Shown: positions 30,647 to 41,167 of the stretch, piece after piece
How the letters are laid out: every line of letters starts with the position of its first letter
How positions within the stretch are numbered: the stretch's first letter is position 1
Source: Cellulosilyticum sp.
GTDB lineage: Bacteria; Bacillota; Clostridia; Lachnospirales; Cellulosilyticaceae
Direction: 5' to 3'
NCBI GenBank assembly: GCA_015058045.1
Contig: SVDC01000016.1
Coordinates: 1 to 64,000, forward strand
DNA length: 64,000 nt
Translations under genes and position numbers: made by a program
Notes under the pieces: generated by a model
Database searches by the model: none
Told to the model about the DNA's origin: nothing
Seen by the model: the letters and a program-made list of their open reading frames with translations, nothing else

Positions 30647-32197
30647 TTATAAAGGTTTAATCACACCGATTAATTTTCCCATGACTCTAAAATCGCCTTC
30701 CTCAATGACAATAGGATCATATTTAGGATTTTCACTCACTAATAAAATATGTTCATCTTCTTGCACAATGCGTTTTAAAGTCGTTGCACCATTATAATAA
30801 ACAGCTGCAATTTCATGGTTATTGACATTACCTGACTGAATCACTACATAATCCCCATCTGAAATATTCGCACCAATCATACTATCTCCTTGTACATGAA
30901 GGATATAAGTGTTCTTCTTGTGATGTAATAAATCACTTGGTAATTCAAATTGACCACTGACTTCATCTACTAATTCTATAGGCATCCCTGCTGCAATATC
31001 TGAGTAAATAGGTAAAACATCTACTTCTTCTTGTTTTACTTCATCAATATAGGTTTCACCCGCACTTGTATCTCTTTGGAAAGTAATCTCTACCCCTGTC
31101 ACTTTATTAATATATTGATAAGTTTCTACATACTCTAGCACTTTCGACTTTTTAGAATCTTCTAATAGCAATCGTTCCACTGATGCCTTCTCTTTAGAAG
31201 CTTTTTCTTCGTACGCTTTTAATACTTGTTTATCAGAAGACATTTCTTGCATAAAAATTTCTAAAGGTGTTTGCTGCACCTCCACTTTTTTCTTACGTTC
31301 TACCTTTTTCTTGCTTGAAGCTAAGTGTTTTACGCGTCCTGTCATTTGATAGCCAATGGTTTTAAAACGATTGCCTGAACCTAACCATGCCAAAGTATCT
31401 AGTTTTTTTGTTTTATCCATGAGAAATAGGACCTCTCCATGGCCCTGGATTTTTAAAGCGTGGATACATTCTAATTGTACTTTAGTTAAATTTTCTGCAT
31501 CATCAATAATAATATGCTTATAGCACTCTCTTAGGGTGTCTTCTTTTAAATAACCTAGAGTATCTATTTGTACCTGATCCTTGCTCATCAGACCTTGTCT
31601 TCTAAGCTCGGTAGCTACAAGTTCCTTTATCATCCAAATGGCTTTACGTCCGCTGCCTCTCTTAGGTAACTTCATTATGGCACCTTTTCTTGTAGCATTT
31701 GCATACGCTTCAAATGTGGCATATCCACAAGCATTGATCCAACGCATCTCCTGATGAATAAAACCAATATGATTAGTATTTAACCACTTTACTTTAGGAT
31801 AAGCTTTCTTAACTTGTGGTATCATAGCTAAAATTACTGTTTCAGGAACTGTATCACAAACCTCTAAATTAAGATGCACATCTGCTTTATTTGCTGCCTC
31901 CTCAATAAGGGCATCAATACTTTTAATAACGGCTTCTCCCTTAAATTCTTCATCAAATAAACTCATGTTTTGTAAGCTATATTGCTCATTAAAAAGTGTA
32001 CTTACTTTTTCCTTTTCAGCTTCATTATTGCATACATAAAGTACACGCTCTCCTGTCCTACATGCATGCTCTAATAAATAAAGCATACGTAATGTCCCTA
32101 CTGATGTTTTACCACTTTGCTTTTCACCTGTAATCACAAATGTACCCACTTGTCTAAGCTGTACAATTTTTTCGTGCGTTTTACTTAACTTCAGCAT
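30647..32197 (-). CDS. UvrD-like P-loop ATPase domain fused to C-terminal LexA-like S24 peptidase domain
   Basis: Walker A GEKQSGKTS, IIIDDAENLT at the motif II position; C-terminal DIAAGMPI (Ala-Gly), GDSM (Ser), GATTLKRIV (Lys). Confidence 0.8.
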   Translation of the reverse strand: MLKLSKTHEKIVQLRQVGTFVITGEKQSGKTSVGTLRMLYLLEHACRTGERVLYVCNNEAEKEKVSTLFNEQYSLQNMSLFDEEFKGEAVIKSIDALIEEAANKADVHLNLEVCDTVPETVILAMIPQVKKAYPKVKWLNTNHIGFIHQEMRWINACGYATFEAYANATRKGAIMKLPKRGSGRKAIWMIKELVATELRRQGLMSKDQVQIDTLGYLKEDTLRECYKHIIIDDAENLTKVQLECIHALKIQGHGEVLFLMDKTKKLDTLAWLGSGNRFKTIGYQMTGRVKHLASSKKKVERKKKVEVQQTPLEIFMQEMSSDKQVLKAYEEKASKEKASVERLLLEDSKKSKVLEYVETYQYINKVTGVEITFQRDTSAGETYIDEVKQEEVDVLPIYSDIAAGMPIELVDEVSGQFELPSDLLHHKKNTYILHVQGDSMIGANISDGDYVVIQSGNVNNHEIAAVYYNGATTLKRIVQEDEHILLVSENPKYDPIVIEEGDFRVMGKLIGVIKPL

Positions 32198-32483
32198 TTT
32201 TCCCGTCCTCTACGTTTAATATGTCCTTCTATTATACGTATTTAGACCTTTCTTTGCAATATAACAGCTTTTATTTTCTCCATTGACTATTTTTCAACCT
32301 CTACTTATTTTTCTCTCTATTACCTTGTCTATAAAAAACTTAACCCTCTATCCTTTCTAACTTAATATCTGTTAATATCGCTTGTTATTTGTTTGAATTT
32401 AATATATATTCTTTATAGTAATTATTATTGTGCTATAATCAATGATAATCTATCTAATTTAAAATGAATAAAGGAGGTTTTTT

Positions 32484-34997
32484 ATGAATCGCAAGTTTTC
32501 TTTGCTCTCTTTATGGGCCTGTTTTTTACTGATTATTTGTACTGCTTGTAATACCAGTAAAACGATGTCTACTGATACCCAGGCTACAATCTGTCAGGAC
32601 TTTAAACTAGACAACCAAGTTACCCTCGGTGTTTATGTACCTAGTTCTAACGACAAAGCTTATATCTGTACAACGCCTGAGACTAGTTCTTTTAATGGCA
32701 ATCTTTCAGCACTACCATTTGAAATTTACAGCCTTGCCAAGACAAAGGAAGGATATAGTCAGCCTGAACTCTTCTTACTCCCTGATGAATTTACTTATTC
32801 TATAGGTATGGCAGTCTCACCTGATGGGGAAAAGATGTATCTTTCTGCTCAAAATGCGGACTTTTTCGGTAACGATTCCATTAATATTTTAGTGGGCGAC
32901 ATTGAGGGTAATACCCTAACGCATCTTACTGCTTTAGATGAAATCAACACTACATACAATCAGTTTGTTACAGGCATAGACAAAGACCAAAATCTTATTT
33001 ATATTACTTCTACCGATGAACGCTATGCCCAAATCTTCTATAGTCCATATGAAGATGGAACCTATAAACCGGGTGTCCTAATGTCTGAGGCAATTAACGG
33101 AGAAGGTTATCAGTCTCTTGGGGCTGCTTTATCACCAGATGGTAACCATATCATTAATACACATCAACGCTATCAAGATTTATATTATTCAGGTATTTTA
33201 ATGACTTCTTCCCTAAAGGATGAAAAATGGGAACCTGCAGCTGCTTTCGACTTAAATATTAATGATCCTAATACGCTTCAACTCTTTCCAAGTATTTCTG
33301 GTGATGGACGTACGCTCTATTATCTTTCTATCCCCTTTGAAGCAAATCATTTTGCCTTAGATTTAAGTCGTAGTGAGATTTATCAAATAGACTTAAAGAC
33401 TGCACTTAACTCCCTACTCCCAGCGACTCAAATAGCCTCAAATACTGCCTACGATACCTCTGATTTTCCATTGGAAAAACGTCAAAAAAGCGGTATTTCA
33501 GAAAAGCAAGGCGTCTACTACGAAATTTTTGTAAGAGCATTTGCTGACTCAGATGGTGATGGTATTGGGGATTTTAATGGACTAACTAGTAAACTCGACT
33601 ATTTAAAAGACTTAGGGGTAGACGGTTTATGGCTTATGCCGATTAATACAAGCCCTTCTTACCATGGCTATGATGTCATTGATTATGCTTCACTTAATAG
33701 CGAATATGGTACTGAAGAAGATTTTAAACACCTTTTAGAAGAGGCGCATAAAAGAGATATTAAAATTATAATGGACTTTGTCATCAATCATACTAGTAAT
33801 CAACACCCTTGGTTTACAAGCGCTACTTTCTCAAATTCTAGTCCTTATAGAGATTACTATCGTATTGTAGATCCTAATGATACGGAAAATTATATAGAAG
33901 GTGCTACTTCTCCTTGGAATTCTTCTGTATGGCATCCTTTTAGTAATCTTTATTACTACGGTATCTTCTCTGACAGCATGCCTGACCTAAACTACAATAA
34001 TGAAAAAGTGCGTGAAGAGATTAAAAATGCTGCAATTAAATGGTTGGAAATGGGCGTAGATGGTTTCCGATTAGATGCTGCCTTACATATTTATGGCGCA
34101 CATGAATTTGAAAAACAAGAGAGCAGCCTTCAAAGTAATTTGCAGTGGTGGAATGAATTTGCCTTAGCTTGTGAAGCCATTAATCCTAATGTCTATCTTG
34201 TAGGGGAAGCTTGGGATAGTGATAATCCACTAGAAGATTATGTACAACCTTTCGATACTAAATTTAACTTTACTTTACAATCTAATGTACTCTACGCTAT
34301 TAAAAATGGTATTTCGATTACTTCACATGGTGATGACTTAGCTACAAGTCTACAAACCTTACGTGATACTTACAACACAGTAGATACTAACTATATAGAT
34401 GGTATTTTTGCTGCTAATCATGACCAAGATCGTATTATGAGTTCTGTAGCTGGCATTAAACCTATGGCACGTCTTTTCCCACATATCTATATGACCTTAC
34501 CTGGTAATCCTTATCTTTATTATGGCGAAGAGCTGGGTATGAGGGGCAGTAAGCCAGATGAACTGATTCGACTAGATTTTAAATGGACAGATGATCTTAC
34601 CAAGACGCCTAACTGTAATTGGGGAAATTCTATCTGGGGCAAAGACTTTACTTCTATTAATCAAGATGTACCATCTCTTGAGACACAAGAAAAAGATCCT
34701 GATTCTATGTATCAACTTTATAAACGCCTCATTGCCCTTAGAAAAGCGCATGCAGCCTTATCTACAGGCGATTATGCCCCTATAGCAACTGAAAATATTA
34801 AAGTATTAGGTTACGAGCGTTTTACAGATGAAGAATCTCTTATTGTTCTACATAACCTTTCTGCTAAAGAAACCACCGTTACTTTAGAACAACTTCAAGA
34901 TGCAACTTGCCTTTATACAAGTAATGAGACTCAAACTTTATCTCAAGACACCTTGACTTTACCTGCGTATTCAACAGTTATTTATCAGCGTTCATAA
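32484..34997 (+). CDS. Lipoprotein: N-terminal PD40-like beta-propeller plus GH13 alpha-amylase
   Basis: Signal/lipobox (IICTACN); repeated SPDGEKMYLSA-type blades; GH13 motifs DFVINHTS, GFRLDAALH, GEAW, NHDQDR. Confidence 0.9.
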   Translation: MNRKFSLLSLWACFLLIICTACNTSKTMSTDTQATICQDFKLDNQVTLGVYVPSSNDKAYICTTPETSSFNGNLSALPFEIYSLAKTKEGYSQPELFLLPDEFTYSIGMAVSPDGEKMYLSAQNADFFGNDSINILVGDIEGNTLTHLTALDEINTTYNQFVTGIDKDQNLIYITSTDERYAQIFYSPYEDGTYKPGVLMSEAINGEGYQSLGAALSPDGNHIINTHQRYQDLYYSGILMTSSLKDEKWEPAAAFDLNINDPNTLQLFPSISGDGRTLYYLSIPFEANHFALDLSRSEIYQIDLKTALNSLLPATQIASNTAYDTSDFPLEKRQKSGISEKQGVYYEIFVRAFADSDGDGIGDFNGLTSKLDYLKDLGVDGLWLMPINTSPSYHGYDVIDYASLNSEYGTEEDFKHLLEEAHKRDIKIIMDFVINHTSNQHPWFTSATFSNSSPYRDYYRIVDPNDTENYIEGATSPWNSSVWHPFSNLYYYGIFSDSMPDLNYNNEKVREEIKNAAIKWLEMGVDGFRLDAALHIYGAHEFEKQESSLQSNLQWWNEFALACEAINPNVYLVGEAWDSDNPLEDYVQPFDTKFNFTLQSNVLYAIKNGISITSHGDDLATSLQTLRDTYNTVDTNYIDGIFAANHDQDRIMSSVAGIKPMARLFPHIYMTLPGNPYLYYGEELGMRGSKPDELIRLDFKWTDDLTKTPNCNWGNSIWGKDFTSINQDVPSLETQEKDPDSMYQLYKRLIALRKAHAALSTGDYAPIATENIKVLGYERFTDEESLIVLHNLSAKETTVTLEQLQDATCLYTSNETQTLSQDTLTLPAYSTVIYQRS

Positions 34998-35033
34998 TCA
35001 TCTAGCTTTTAAAGGATTCTGTTATGAATTTTA

Positions 35034-35140
35034 CATAAAAAAAGAGATGCTATCCTTCTTTGAACTGACTCCAATAAGTTAAATCTAAAAATCTAACTTG
35101 TTGGATGTTAGCTCATTTAATGTGGATTACATCTCTTTTT
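35034..35140. terminator. Long terminator with nested inner palindrome
   Basis: Outer aaaaaagagatg...catctcttttt; inner tgaactgactccaataagtta/ctaacttgttggatgttagctca (35061-35115). Confidence 0.75.
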
Positions 35141-35166
35141 ATTTTGCTTATTGATTAATCTGTGTA

Positions 35167-36330
35167 TTAATTGCAGAGTTCTTTTATAGCACTTACTAAA
35201 AAAGTTCCAAACTCATGACTTAATAACCCTTCATTGACCTTATAAACAGGCTGATAGTCCGCTTTTTTAAAGCCTAAGTCATGTGCTTTTTCCTCTATAC
35301 ATCTTAGCTCTACTTCTAAACTTTTATAACTTCCCCATCTACTTAAGTTTTCGGCAAATTCCTCTTCCACTGCTGCCGTTAGTAAAGTGATGCTTTTTCT
35401 TTTATCCAGTCTGCACTCTAGTATTTCTAATGGATACATTAAGCAAGATAAAGGACAAATATCATAAATAGGAATACTGCTATCTAAGGCATATTTATGC
35501 GCCATGCATTTATAAATACCCTCATGATGAATGAGAAAAGCACAATGCCCATCAAACGCTTTGATTTCCCCATTAGCTGCGACAAAACCACCTTTTTCTA
35601 CTAAAGTTTGATACTGCTTTTCATCTAAATCACGTAAAGCTTCTTCCATTTGAAGGAGATGTCTATCTAATAAATCCATATTTTTTTCACTCATGGCACA
35701 GGGACTACCACAGCAACAACCATATTGGTGCCTTTTGGTACATTCGAAACAATTAAGATTAATCAAATGCGCCATTGCTTTTTGATCGACTAAGAACATT
35801 TGATTGCCTTGTTCCAATATACCTAGTCGTCGCTCCTTTAAGTAGGCTCTTAGCTTTTCTACATCCTCATCTATCATCCCTTCATCTAAATCATAATAAT
35901 CTACTTCACGAATAGACTCTATCATTTTCATAAGTCTTAGGTCTTCTCTAGCTGGCCTATTACTTTGACTTATGATACGGCTTTCTTCTTTCCAAAGCTT
36001 CCCATGATTAGACCCTCTTAATAACTTCCCTTTTAAATAAGTCTCCGTCTTTTTTTGCATGGTCTGGTTCCACTTCGTAATATTAAGCTGATGAGAGGTG
36101 GTAAACTTCATTTCTATAAACTGCTCATTAGCCTCAAACTTTTCTATTAAAATATGCTCTTTTGCACATAACTCTTGTAAATGACTTTGAATCTGGATGA
36201 CTTCTTCCTTCGTTATATCATTCCCTACTATTTCCCAGGTAATCATATACTGCCATCTATTATTATCTATTGGGTCCTCTATTGTATATTTTGGCTGCTT
36301 CATTGCTGATGTTCCTCTTCTATTATTCAC
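35167..36330 (-). CDS. Cys-rich protein, possible YkgJ/DUF3109-like metal or Fe-S cluster protein
   Basis: CFECTKRHQYGCCCGSPC ... HCAFL ... KCMAH ... CPLSCLMYP spacing. Confidence 0.6.
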   Translation of the reverse strand: MNNRRGTSAMKQPKYTIEDPIDNNRWQYMITWEIVGNDITKEEVIQIQSHLQELCAKEHILIEKFEANEQFIEMKFTTSHQLNITKWNQTMQKKTETYLKGKLLRGSNHGKLWKEESRIISQSNRPAREDLRLMKMIESIREVDYYDLDEGMIDEDVEKLRAYLKERRLGILEQGNQMFLVDQKAMAHLINLNCFECTKRHQYGCCCGSPCAMSEKNMDLLDRHLLQMEEALRDLDEKQYQTLVEKGGFVAANGEIKAFDGHCAFLIHHEGIYKCMAHKYALDSSIPIYDICPLSCLMYPLEILECRLDKRKSITLLTAAVEEEFAENLSRWGSYKSLEVELRCIEEKAHDLGFKKADYQPVYKVNEGLLSHEFGTFLVSAIKELCN

Positions 36331-36402
36331 ATTTCATTTGCTTCTAAACTCTTTTTACATTATAGCATTTATTTTTAAAGCAACAAACCTATCTTACATT
36401 CT

Positions 36403-38553
36403 CTATTCGATTTTAAAACCGTCTACAATACGACCTAAATCATCTGATGCATATTCTACACCATTAATCACTTCATTAAGCATCTTGATTTGGCAATTCA
36501 TATTGGCCGTTAATTCTAGTAAGGAAGCACTATCATTCGCCTCAATAATCTTATGGTGAGCCTCGTTTGTTGTCATGTGGCTAACTTGCTCATCAGCTTC
36601 TTGGATTCTAATATTTTGACGTTTCATGGCTTCCATAATTTCTGTTAACATATTAGAAATTTCATCAAAAAGTGTAAAACTCTCCATGGTCTTTAAGGTA
36701 CTTTTTGAAGAATACATAACTTTCTCACTCATCATATCTATATTTTGATTAGTAGAGTCTACTAAACTTTGAATACCCGTTACTAATTTTTCAATTTTTA
36801 ATGTAGATTCATTAGTCTTCTGGGCTAAACTTTGTATTTCTTCTGCAACTACGCCAAATCCTTTCCCCGCATCTCCTGCTCTTGCCGCTTCGATCGATGC
36901 ATTTAAGGCTAATAAACTGGTTTGTCTACTAATGCCATTAATGGTACTAATAATCTCAGTAATAGCATGGGACTGTATTTCTAAGTCTTTCATATGATTT
37001 ACTGCTTTATGGGTAGCTGTCTCTAGTTCATGCATAGATTCTAGTGCTGAGCTTCCAGCTTCCTTTGCAGTGATAGTTGCTTCATTAGTAGTTATAATTT
37101 TATTTGTGATTCGTTCTACTAATACATCATTTTCTTTAAAAAGCTTTGAAATCCCTATAAGTTTCTTTTGGGTATACTTCAATAAATCATTTTGCTGCGT
37201 AGCATGGGTAAATAATGTTTCAACTAGACGTTCAATACATTTAGTCGTTTTGGATGCTTTGGATACTGCTTTCTTTGTCGTCTTAGTAGCATGGGCAATA
37301 CGTTTAATCCTATGAAACTCATTACTAATAAATTTATTAAACCACTTTCCAAGTTCTCCTACTTCATTTTTAGCTGGCTGTTCTACACGTCTAGTTAAAT
37401 CCCCTTGACCTTCTGCTATCTCATAAAGAATGTGAACGGTTTCATCAATGGTCCTAGTAATATAATGATGAATTATTTTATAAGTTACATAAAAGATGAC
37501 TAGACTTAAAATAACAGTGGCAATCATACCATATCCCTTAAAAAGCATACATAATATAGCATTAATCACCATAAAAATAGTTGAAATACTCGCTATATAG
37601 AAAGGAACCTGCATATCTATGCTATTAAAATCATAAATCTCCGCAATATCTGCTTCACACATCATTCCCCACACTTCATCTGAATAAGGTGGCTTAATAA
37701 TGGTGCCTTTTCCTCCAACTAGAATATGTCTATAATCTGTATACCCTGGCCAACAATCACAATTTAAGCCCTTCTTAATTGTTTTGCTAATCCCAGAATG
37801 CAAAGCTTTAGTTTCAGGGTCATTAAAGATAATCTCAAATTCCGTATGACGCTTAATCCGAATACTTTCTCCAAAATCTGTTTGAATACCATCCTTTAAA
37901 TTTTCCCCTAAGGTAAAGGTACGATCTTCAAATCGACTTCTAGAAATAGCTGTGCCAGTTAAAATGCCTCGATTGTTCTCAATCATAAATAGATAATTAT
38001 CTCCGGATTCTTTATATATATGTACATCCTCTTCTTGAATCACATTAGATAGATCATCATTTAAAACTCTTGCACAAAGTAGCCAATTCTTCCCATCACA
38101 CGTTTCATAGGGTTCAGAAAAAAGTAAAGTCACTTCATCTTTAAATTGACGCTCTACAGGAATACTTAATGTTTTAGGATCGCAATAAGGACCATACATA
38201 TATCTTTTCTTCTCTTTGGCATATTTTAAATTAGGTAGCCCGTCTAGTTTTAAACGAATATGCTTTTTAAAAGATGAGGCTACTACCTCTCCTGTGTAAT
38301 CTAATACAAAAAGTTCTATCATCTCCTGATCTATTTTTGTACCTTCCACTAATAACTCATTCAGCTTACTTTCACTATAATCATGAGTTAAAATTTGGTT
38401 TTTTATCATTTGTAATTGAAACCATTTATCCTCGAACCATTCTTCTAAAGCTTTTTTTCTCCCTGCTGCAATCCCTTCAAAAACTTGCATAGCATGTGCT
38501 TTTAATCTTTTATTCTTTCTGTATCTTTTGTACTCCTTTTTACTGTCTATCAT
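36403..38553 (-). CDS. Methyl-accepting chemotaxis protein with long N-terminal sensor preceding the TM pair
   Basis: HAMP-like region and signalling tip [39 protein letters not shown] helices only around residues 315-365. Confidence 0.9.
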   Translation of the reverse strand: MIDSKKEYKRYRKNKRLKAHAMQVFEGIAAGRKKALEEWFEDKWFQLQMIKNQILTHDYSESKLNELLVEGTKIDQEMIELFVLDYTGEVVASSFKKHIRLKLDGLPNLKYAKEKKRYMYGPYCDPKTLSIPVERQFKDEVTLLFSEPYETCDGKNWLLCARVLNDDLSNVIQEEDVHIYKESGDNYLFMIENNRGILTGTAISRSRFEDRTFTLGENLKDGIQTDFGESIRIKRHTEFEIIFNDPETKALHSGISKTIKKGLNCDCWPGYTDYRHILVGGKGTIIKPPYSDEVWGMMCEADIAEIYDFNSIDMQVPFYIASISTIFMVINAILCMLFKGYGMIATVILSLVIFYVTYKIIHHYITRTIDETVHILYEIAEGQGDLTRRVEQPAKNEVGELGKWFNKFISNEFHRIKRIAHATKTTKKAVSKASKTTKCIERLVETLFTHATQQNDLLKYTQKKLIGISKLFKENDVLVERITNKIITTNEATITAKEAGSSALESMHELETATHKAVNHMKDLEIQSHAITEIISTINGISRQTSLLALNASIEAARAGDAGKGFGVVAEEIQSLAQKTNESTLKIEKLVTGIQSLVDSTNQNIDMMSEKVMYSSKSTLKTMESFTLFDEISNMLTEIMEAMKRQNIRIQEADEQVSHMTTNEAHHKIIEANDSASLLELTANMNCQIKMLNEVINGVEYASDDLGRIVDGFKIE

Positions 38554-38589
38554 ATGATCACCCCTTCAATAAGATTGTATCTTATTATT

Positions 38590-40422
38590 TTAGATTTCAA
38601 TTTTAATATCATAATGCGTCAGCCAAAACTCTAGTTGTAACATCCATGCCATAAGCTGTGGTCTAGACATTAATTGTCCGAACCAAGTGATATTTTGTTG
38701 CTGAAGTAAATCATTTAATTGATTTTTTGAAACCATTTCATGTAACCTGGCATTGGGGTTATTTAAAATAAGCTCTAGCTTTTTCCATACCATTTGCTCA
38801 TACAATGGATTATGGGTTTTAGGATATGGACTTTTCTTTCGTTTCAAATAATAATCTGGTAAATACTCTGCCATAGCTGCTCTAAGCAATGCTTTTTCAC
38901 TTTGCCCTTTAAACTTAATTTCCCATGGAACATTATAAACATACTCTAATATACGATGATCTGAAAAAGGTACACGTACTTCCACACCACTTGCCATGCT
39001 CATACGATCTTTTCTTTCCAGTAATGCATTCATAAAATAATTAACAGAGAGCCAAGTAGCTATTCTACTTTGTCTCATACTCGGACTATCTGTATCTAAA
39101 ACAGGACACTCAGCTACACTCTTTAAATAGACCTCTTTCATATATGCATATCCTTCATCTTTTTTCTGCTTCGTAAAAGTAAATAAATCTGCCCTTTGGT
39201 GTGCATCATGAATCCATGGGAAGAAATCCTTTTCTAACATTTCCTTACGATAAAACCAAGGATACCCACCAAAGATTTCATCTGCACATTCTCCCGATAA
39301 TACAACAGTATGTTCCTGTTTAATTGCCCTACAGTAATATAGTAGTGAAGAATCAATATCTGCCATTCCCGGTAAATCCCTGGCATAAGTTGCTTCCTCT
39401 AAAAGGCCTACAAGACTAGGAAGGTCTACTGTTAAAATCTTATGATTTGTCCCTAGTGTCATAGCTAATGCTGCTGCATAATCATCATCACTTTGTGGTT
39501 GAAATAAGGTGCTTTTAAAGTACTTTTTATTGTTTTCATATTCAAAAGAATAGGTGGTAAGTTGTTTACCTTGGGCTGCATAATTTTTTGCCGCAACACT
39601 TGTAATAATAGAAGAATCTAATCCACCTGATAATAAAGTAGCTAGGGGTACATCTGAAACAAGTTGTCTTTCAATGGCATCCTTTAGTAACATCCTAGTT
39701 GTATACACTGCTTCTTCTTCACTTACTGTAAAGGGTTTTGCCTCAAGCTTCCAATACGGTTTAATCTGCCATCCTTCATTTTGATAAATACCATAACACC
39801 CTGTTGGCATTTCCTCAATGTCCTTTAACACACTTTTACCATTAATGGTGGTAGGTGCCATATAAAGTAATTGCCATAAACCTTCTTGATTTAAAATACG
39901 CTTTACCTGTGGATGAGCAAGAAGTCCCTTAACTTCTGAAGCAAAAAGTAAAGTACTTCCTATCATGGTGTAAAATAAAGGCTTAATCCCAAAACGATCT
40001 CTTGCTAAATAGACCTGCTCTTTAGATGTGTCCCATACAGCAAAAGCAAAAATACCGTTGAGATAGGTAGCGCACTGCTCTCCAAATAAGATATACATAT
40101 ATAAAACAACCTCTGTATCACATCTTGTTTGTAAATGAACACCTGCCTCTTCGATTATTTTACTAAGCTCTGGTGTATTGTATAATTCGCCATTATATAC
40201 AATGACATACGTATTCCCATTGTAAATCCTTTTCATAGGTTGTAAGCCATTTTCAATATCAATAATCGCTAATCGATTATGCTGAAAAGCAACCTTATGA
40301 TCAACGTAAACCTCTTGTTGATCAGGTCCACGATGTACAAGTACCTCACCCATCTTTTCAAGTAAGTCACGTCTTATTTGCTCTTTATTTTTATAATCTA
40401 CAATACCACATATAGAACACAT
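38590..40422 (-). CDS. asnB: Asparagine synthase (glutamine-hydrolysing)
   Basis: MCSICGIVDY Ntn glutaminase start, LLSGGLDSSIITS PP-loop, SGECADEIFGGYPW. Confidence 0.96.
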   Translation of the reverse strand: MCSICGIVDYKNKEQIRRDLLEKMGEVLVHRGPDQQEVYVDHKVAFQHNRLAIIDIENGLQPMKRIYNGNTYVIVYNGELYNTPELSKIIEEAGVHLQTRCDTEVVLYMYILFGEQCATYLNGIFAFAVWDTSKEQVYLARDRFGIKPLFYTMIGSTLLFASEVKGLLAHPQVKRILNQEGLWQLLYMAPTTINGKSVLKDIEEMPTGCYGIYQNEGWQIKPYWKLEAKPFTVSEEEAVYTTRMLLKDAIERQLVSDVPLATLLSGGLDSSIITSVAAKNYAAQGKQLTTYSFEYENNKKYFKSTLFQPQSDDDYAAALAMTLGTNHKILTVDLPSLVGLLEEATYARDLPGMADIDSSLLYYCRAIKQEHTVVLSGECADEIFGGYPWFYRKEMLEKDFFPWIHDAHQRADLFTFTKQKKDEGYAYMKEVYLKSVAECPVLDTDSPSMRQSRIATWLSVNYFMNALLERKDRMSMASGVEVRVPFSDHRILEYVYNVPWEIKFKGQSEKALLRAAMAEYLPDYYLKRKKSPYPKTHNPLYEQMVWKKLELILNNPNARLHEMVSKNQLNDLLQQQNITWFGQLMSRPQLMAWMLQLEFWLTHYDIKIEI

Positions 40423-40453
40423 TTTATTCCCTCCTCTTAACTTTTATGAATAT

Positions 40454-40503
40454 AAAAAGGCGTCATGAACTGTACTTTTAGTACAATTTACGACGCCTTT
40501 GTC
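40454..40503 (-). terminator. Terminator or hairpin upstream of asnB
   Basis: aaaaggcgtcatgaactgta...tacgacgccttt inverted repeat. Confidence 0.65.
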
Positions 40504-40544
40504 TATACCATATGATATGCACTAGATATAAAAAAATGTGCTTA

Positions 40545-40955
40545 CTATTTTTTATTTAGGGTTTTATCTAAAAATCTCATTTTAGACTTTACTTCGTCTT
40601 GTTCTTTTCCTACAAAGCTTCCCTTCATCTTATTAAGTGTCTTTAGCATTTCAGATTGACACTCATTACACATCGTCCCTGTTAAGATATTTTTACCACA
40701 TCTTTCACAAGTAATGGAGATTGGAGAATTAGCTGATACTTCTAGCCGCTCTTCTCGCAAAAATCTTAAGATTAATTTACTATTTACACCTGTAGCTTCA
40801 CTTACCTCTGGTAAATTAGCACCTGGATTTTCTCTTAAGTACTCTTTTACTATTTTAAATTGCTCTTCCTCTGCAGCTCTACACTTTGGACAAACTACAG
40901 GTCCTGCAATATAGTAAAATATGCTTTTACAAGATACACATACTTTTGTTTCCAC
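40545..40955 (-). CDS. YvyF-like flagellar-operon-type zinc-ribbon regulator
   Basis: CVSCKSIF...VCPKC, HTH-like VSEATGVNSKLILRFLREERLE, CERCGKNILTGTMCNEC. Confidence 0.75.
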   Translation of the reverse strand: METKVCVSCKSIFYYIAGPVVCPKCRAAEEEQFKIVKEYLRENPGANLPEVSEATGVNSKLILRFLREERLEVSANSPISITCERCGKNILTGTMCNECQSEMLKTLNKMKGSFVGKEQDEVKSKMRFLDKTLNKK

Positions 40956-41076
40956 TTAAAATCACTCCTCTCTCTTAGCAAGTATAACGATTTATGCCAT
41001 TCTATACCTTAAAAGAAATGTTATCTTTTATTTATTATATCACATTTTTATGAAATAGACATTATTTATTTTAATT

Positions 41077-41136
41077 TTATGAAATATCAAACACATCCAA
41101 CACTAAAGGTAAGGCGTATTTTAAAAATTGCTTCAT
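41077..41136 (-). other. 19-codon ORF MKQFLKYALPLVLDVFDIS downstream of a MerR-type promoter (leader peptide or truncated gene)
   Basis: gaggtg RBS before ATG; short frame ends at TAA. Confidence 0.4.
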
Positions 41137-41167
41137 CTCTAGTCACCTCATCTTAATTCTAGAGCCC

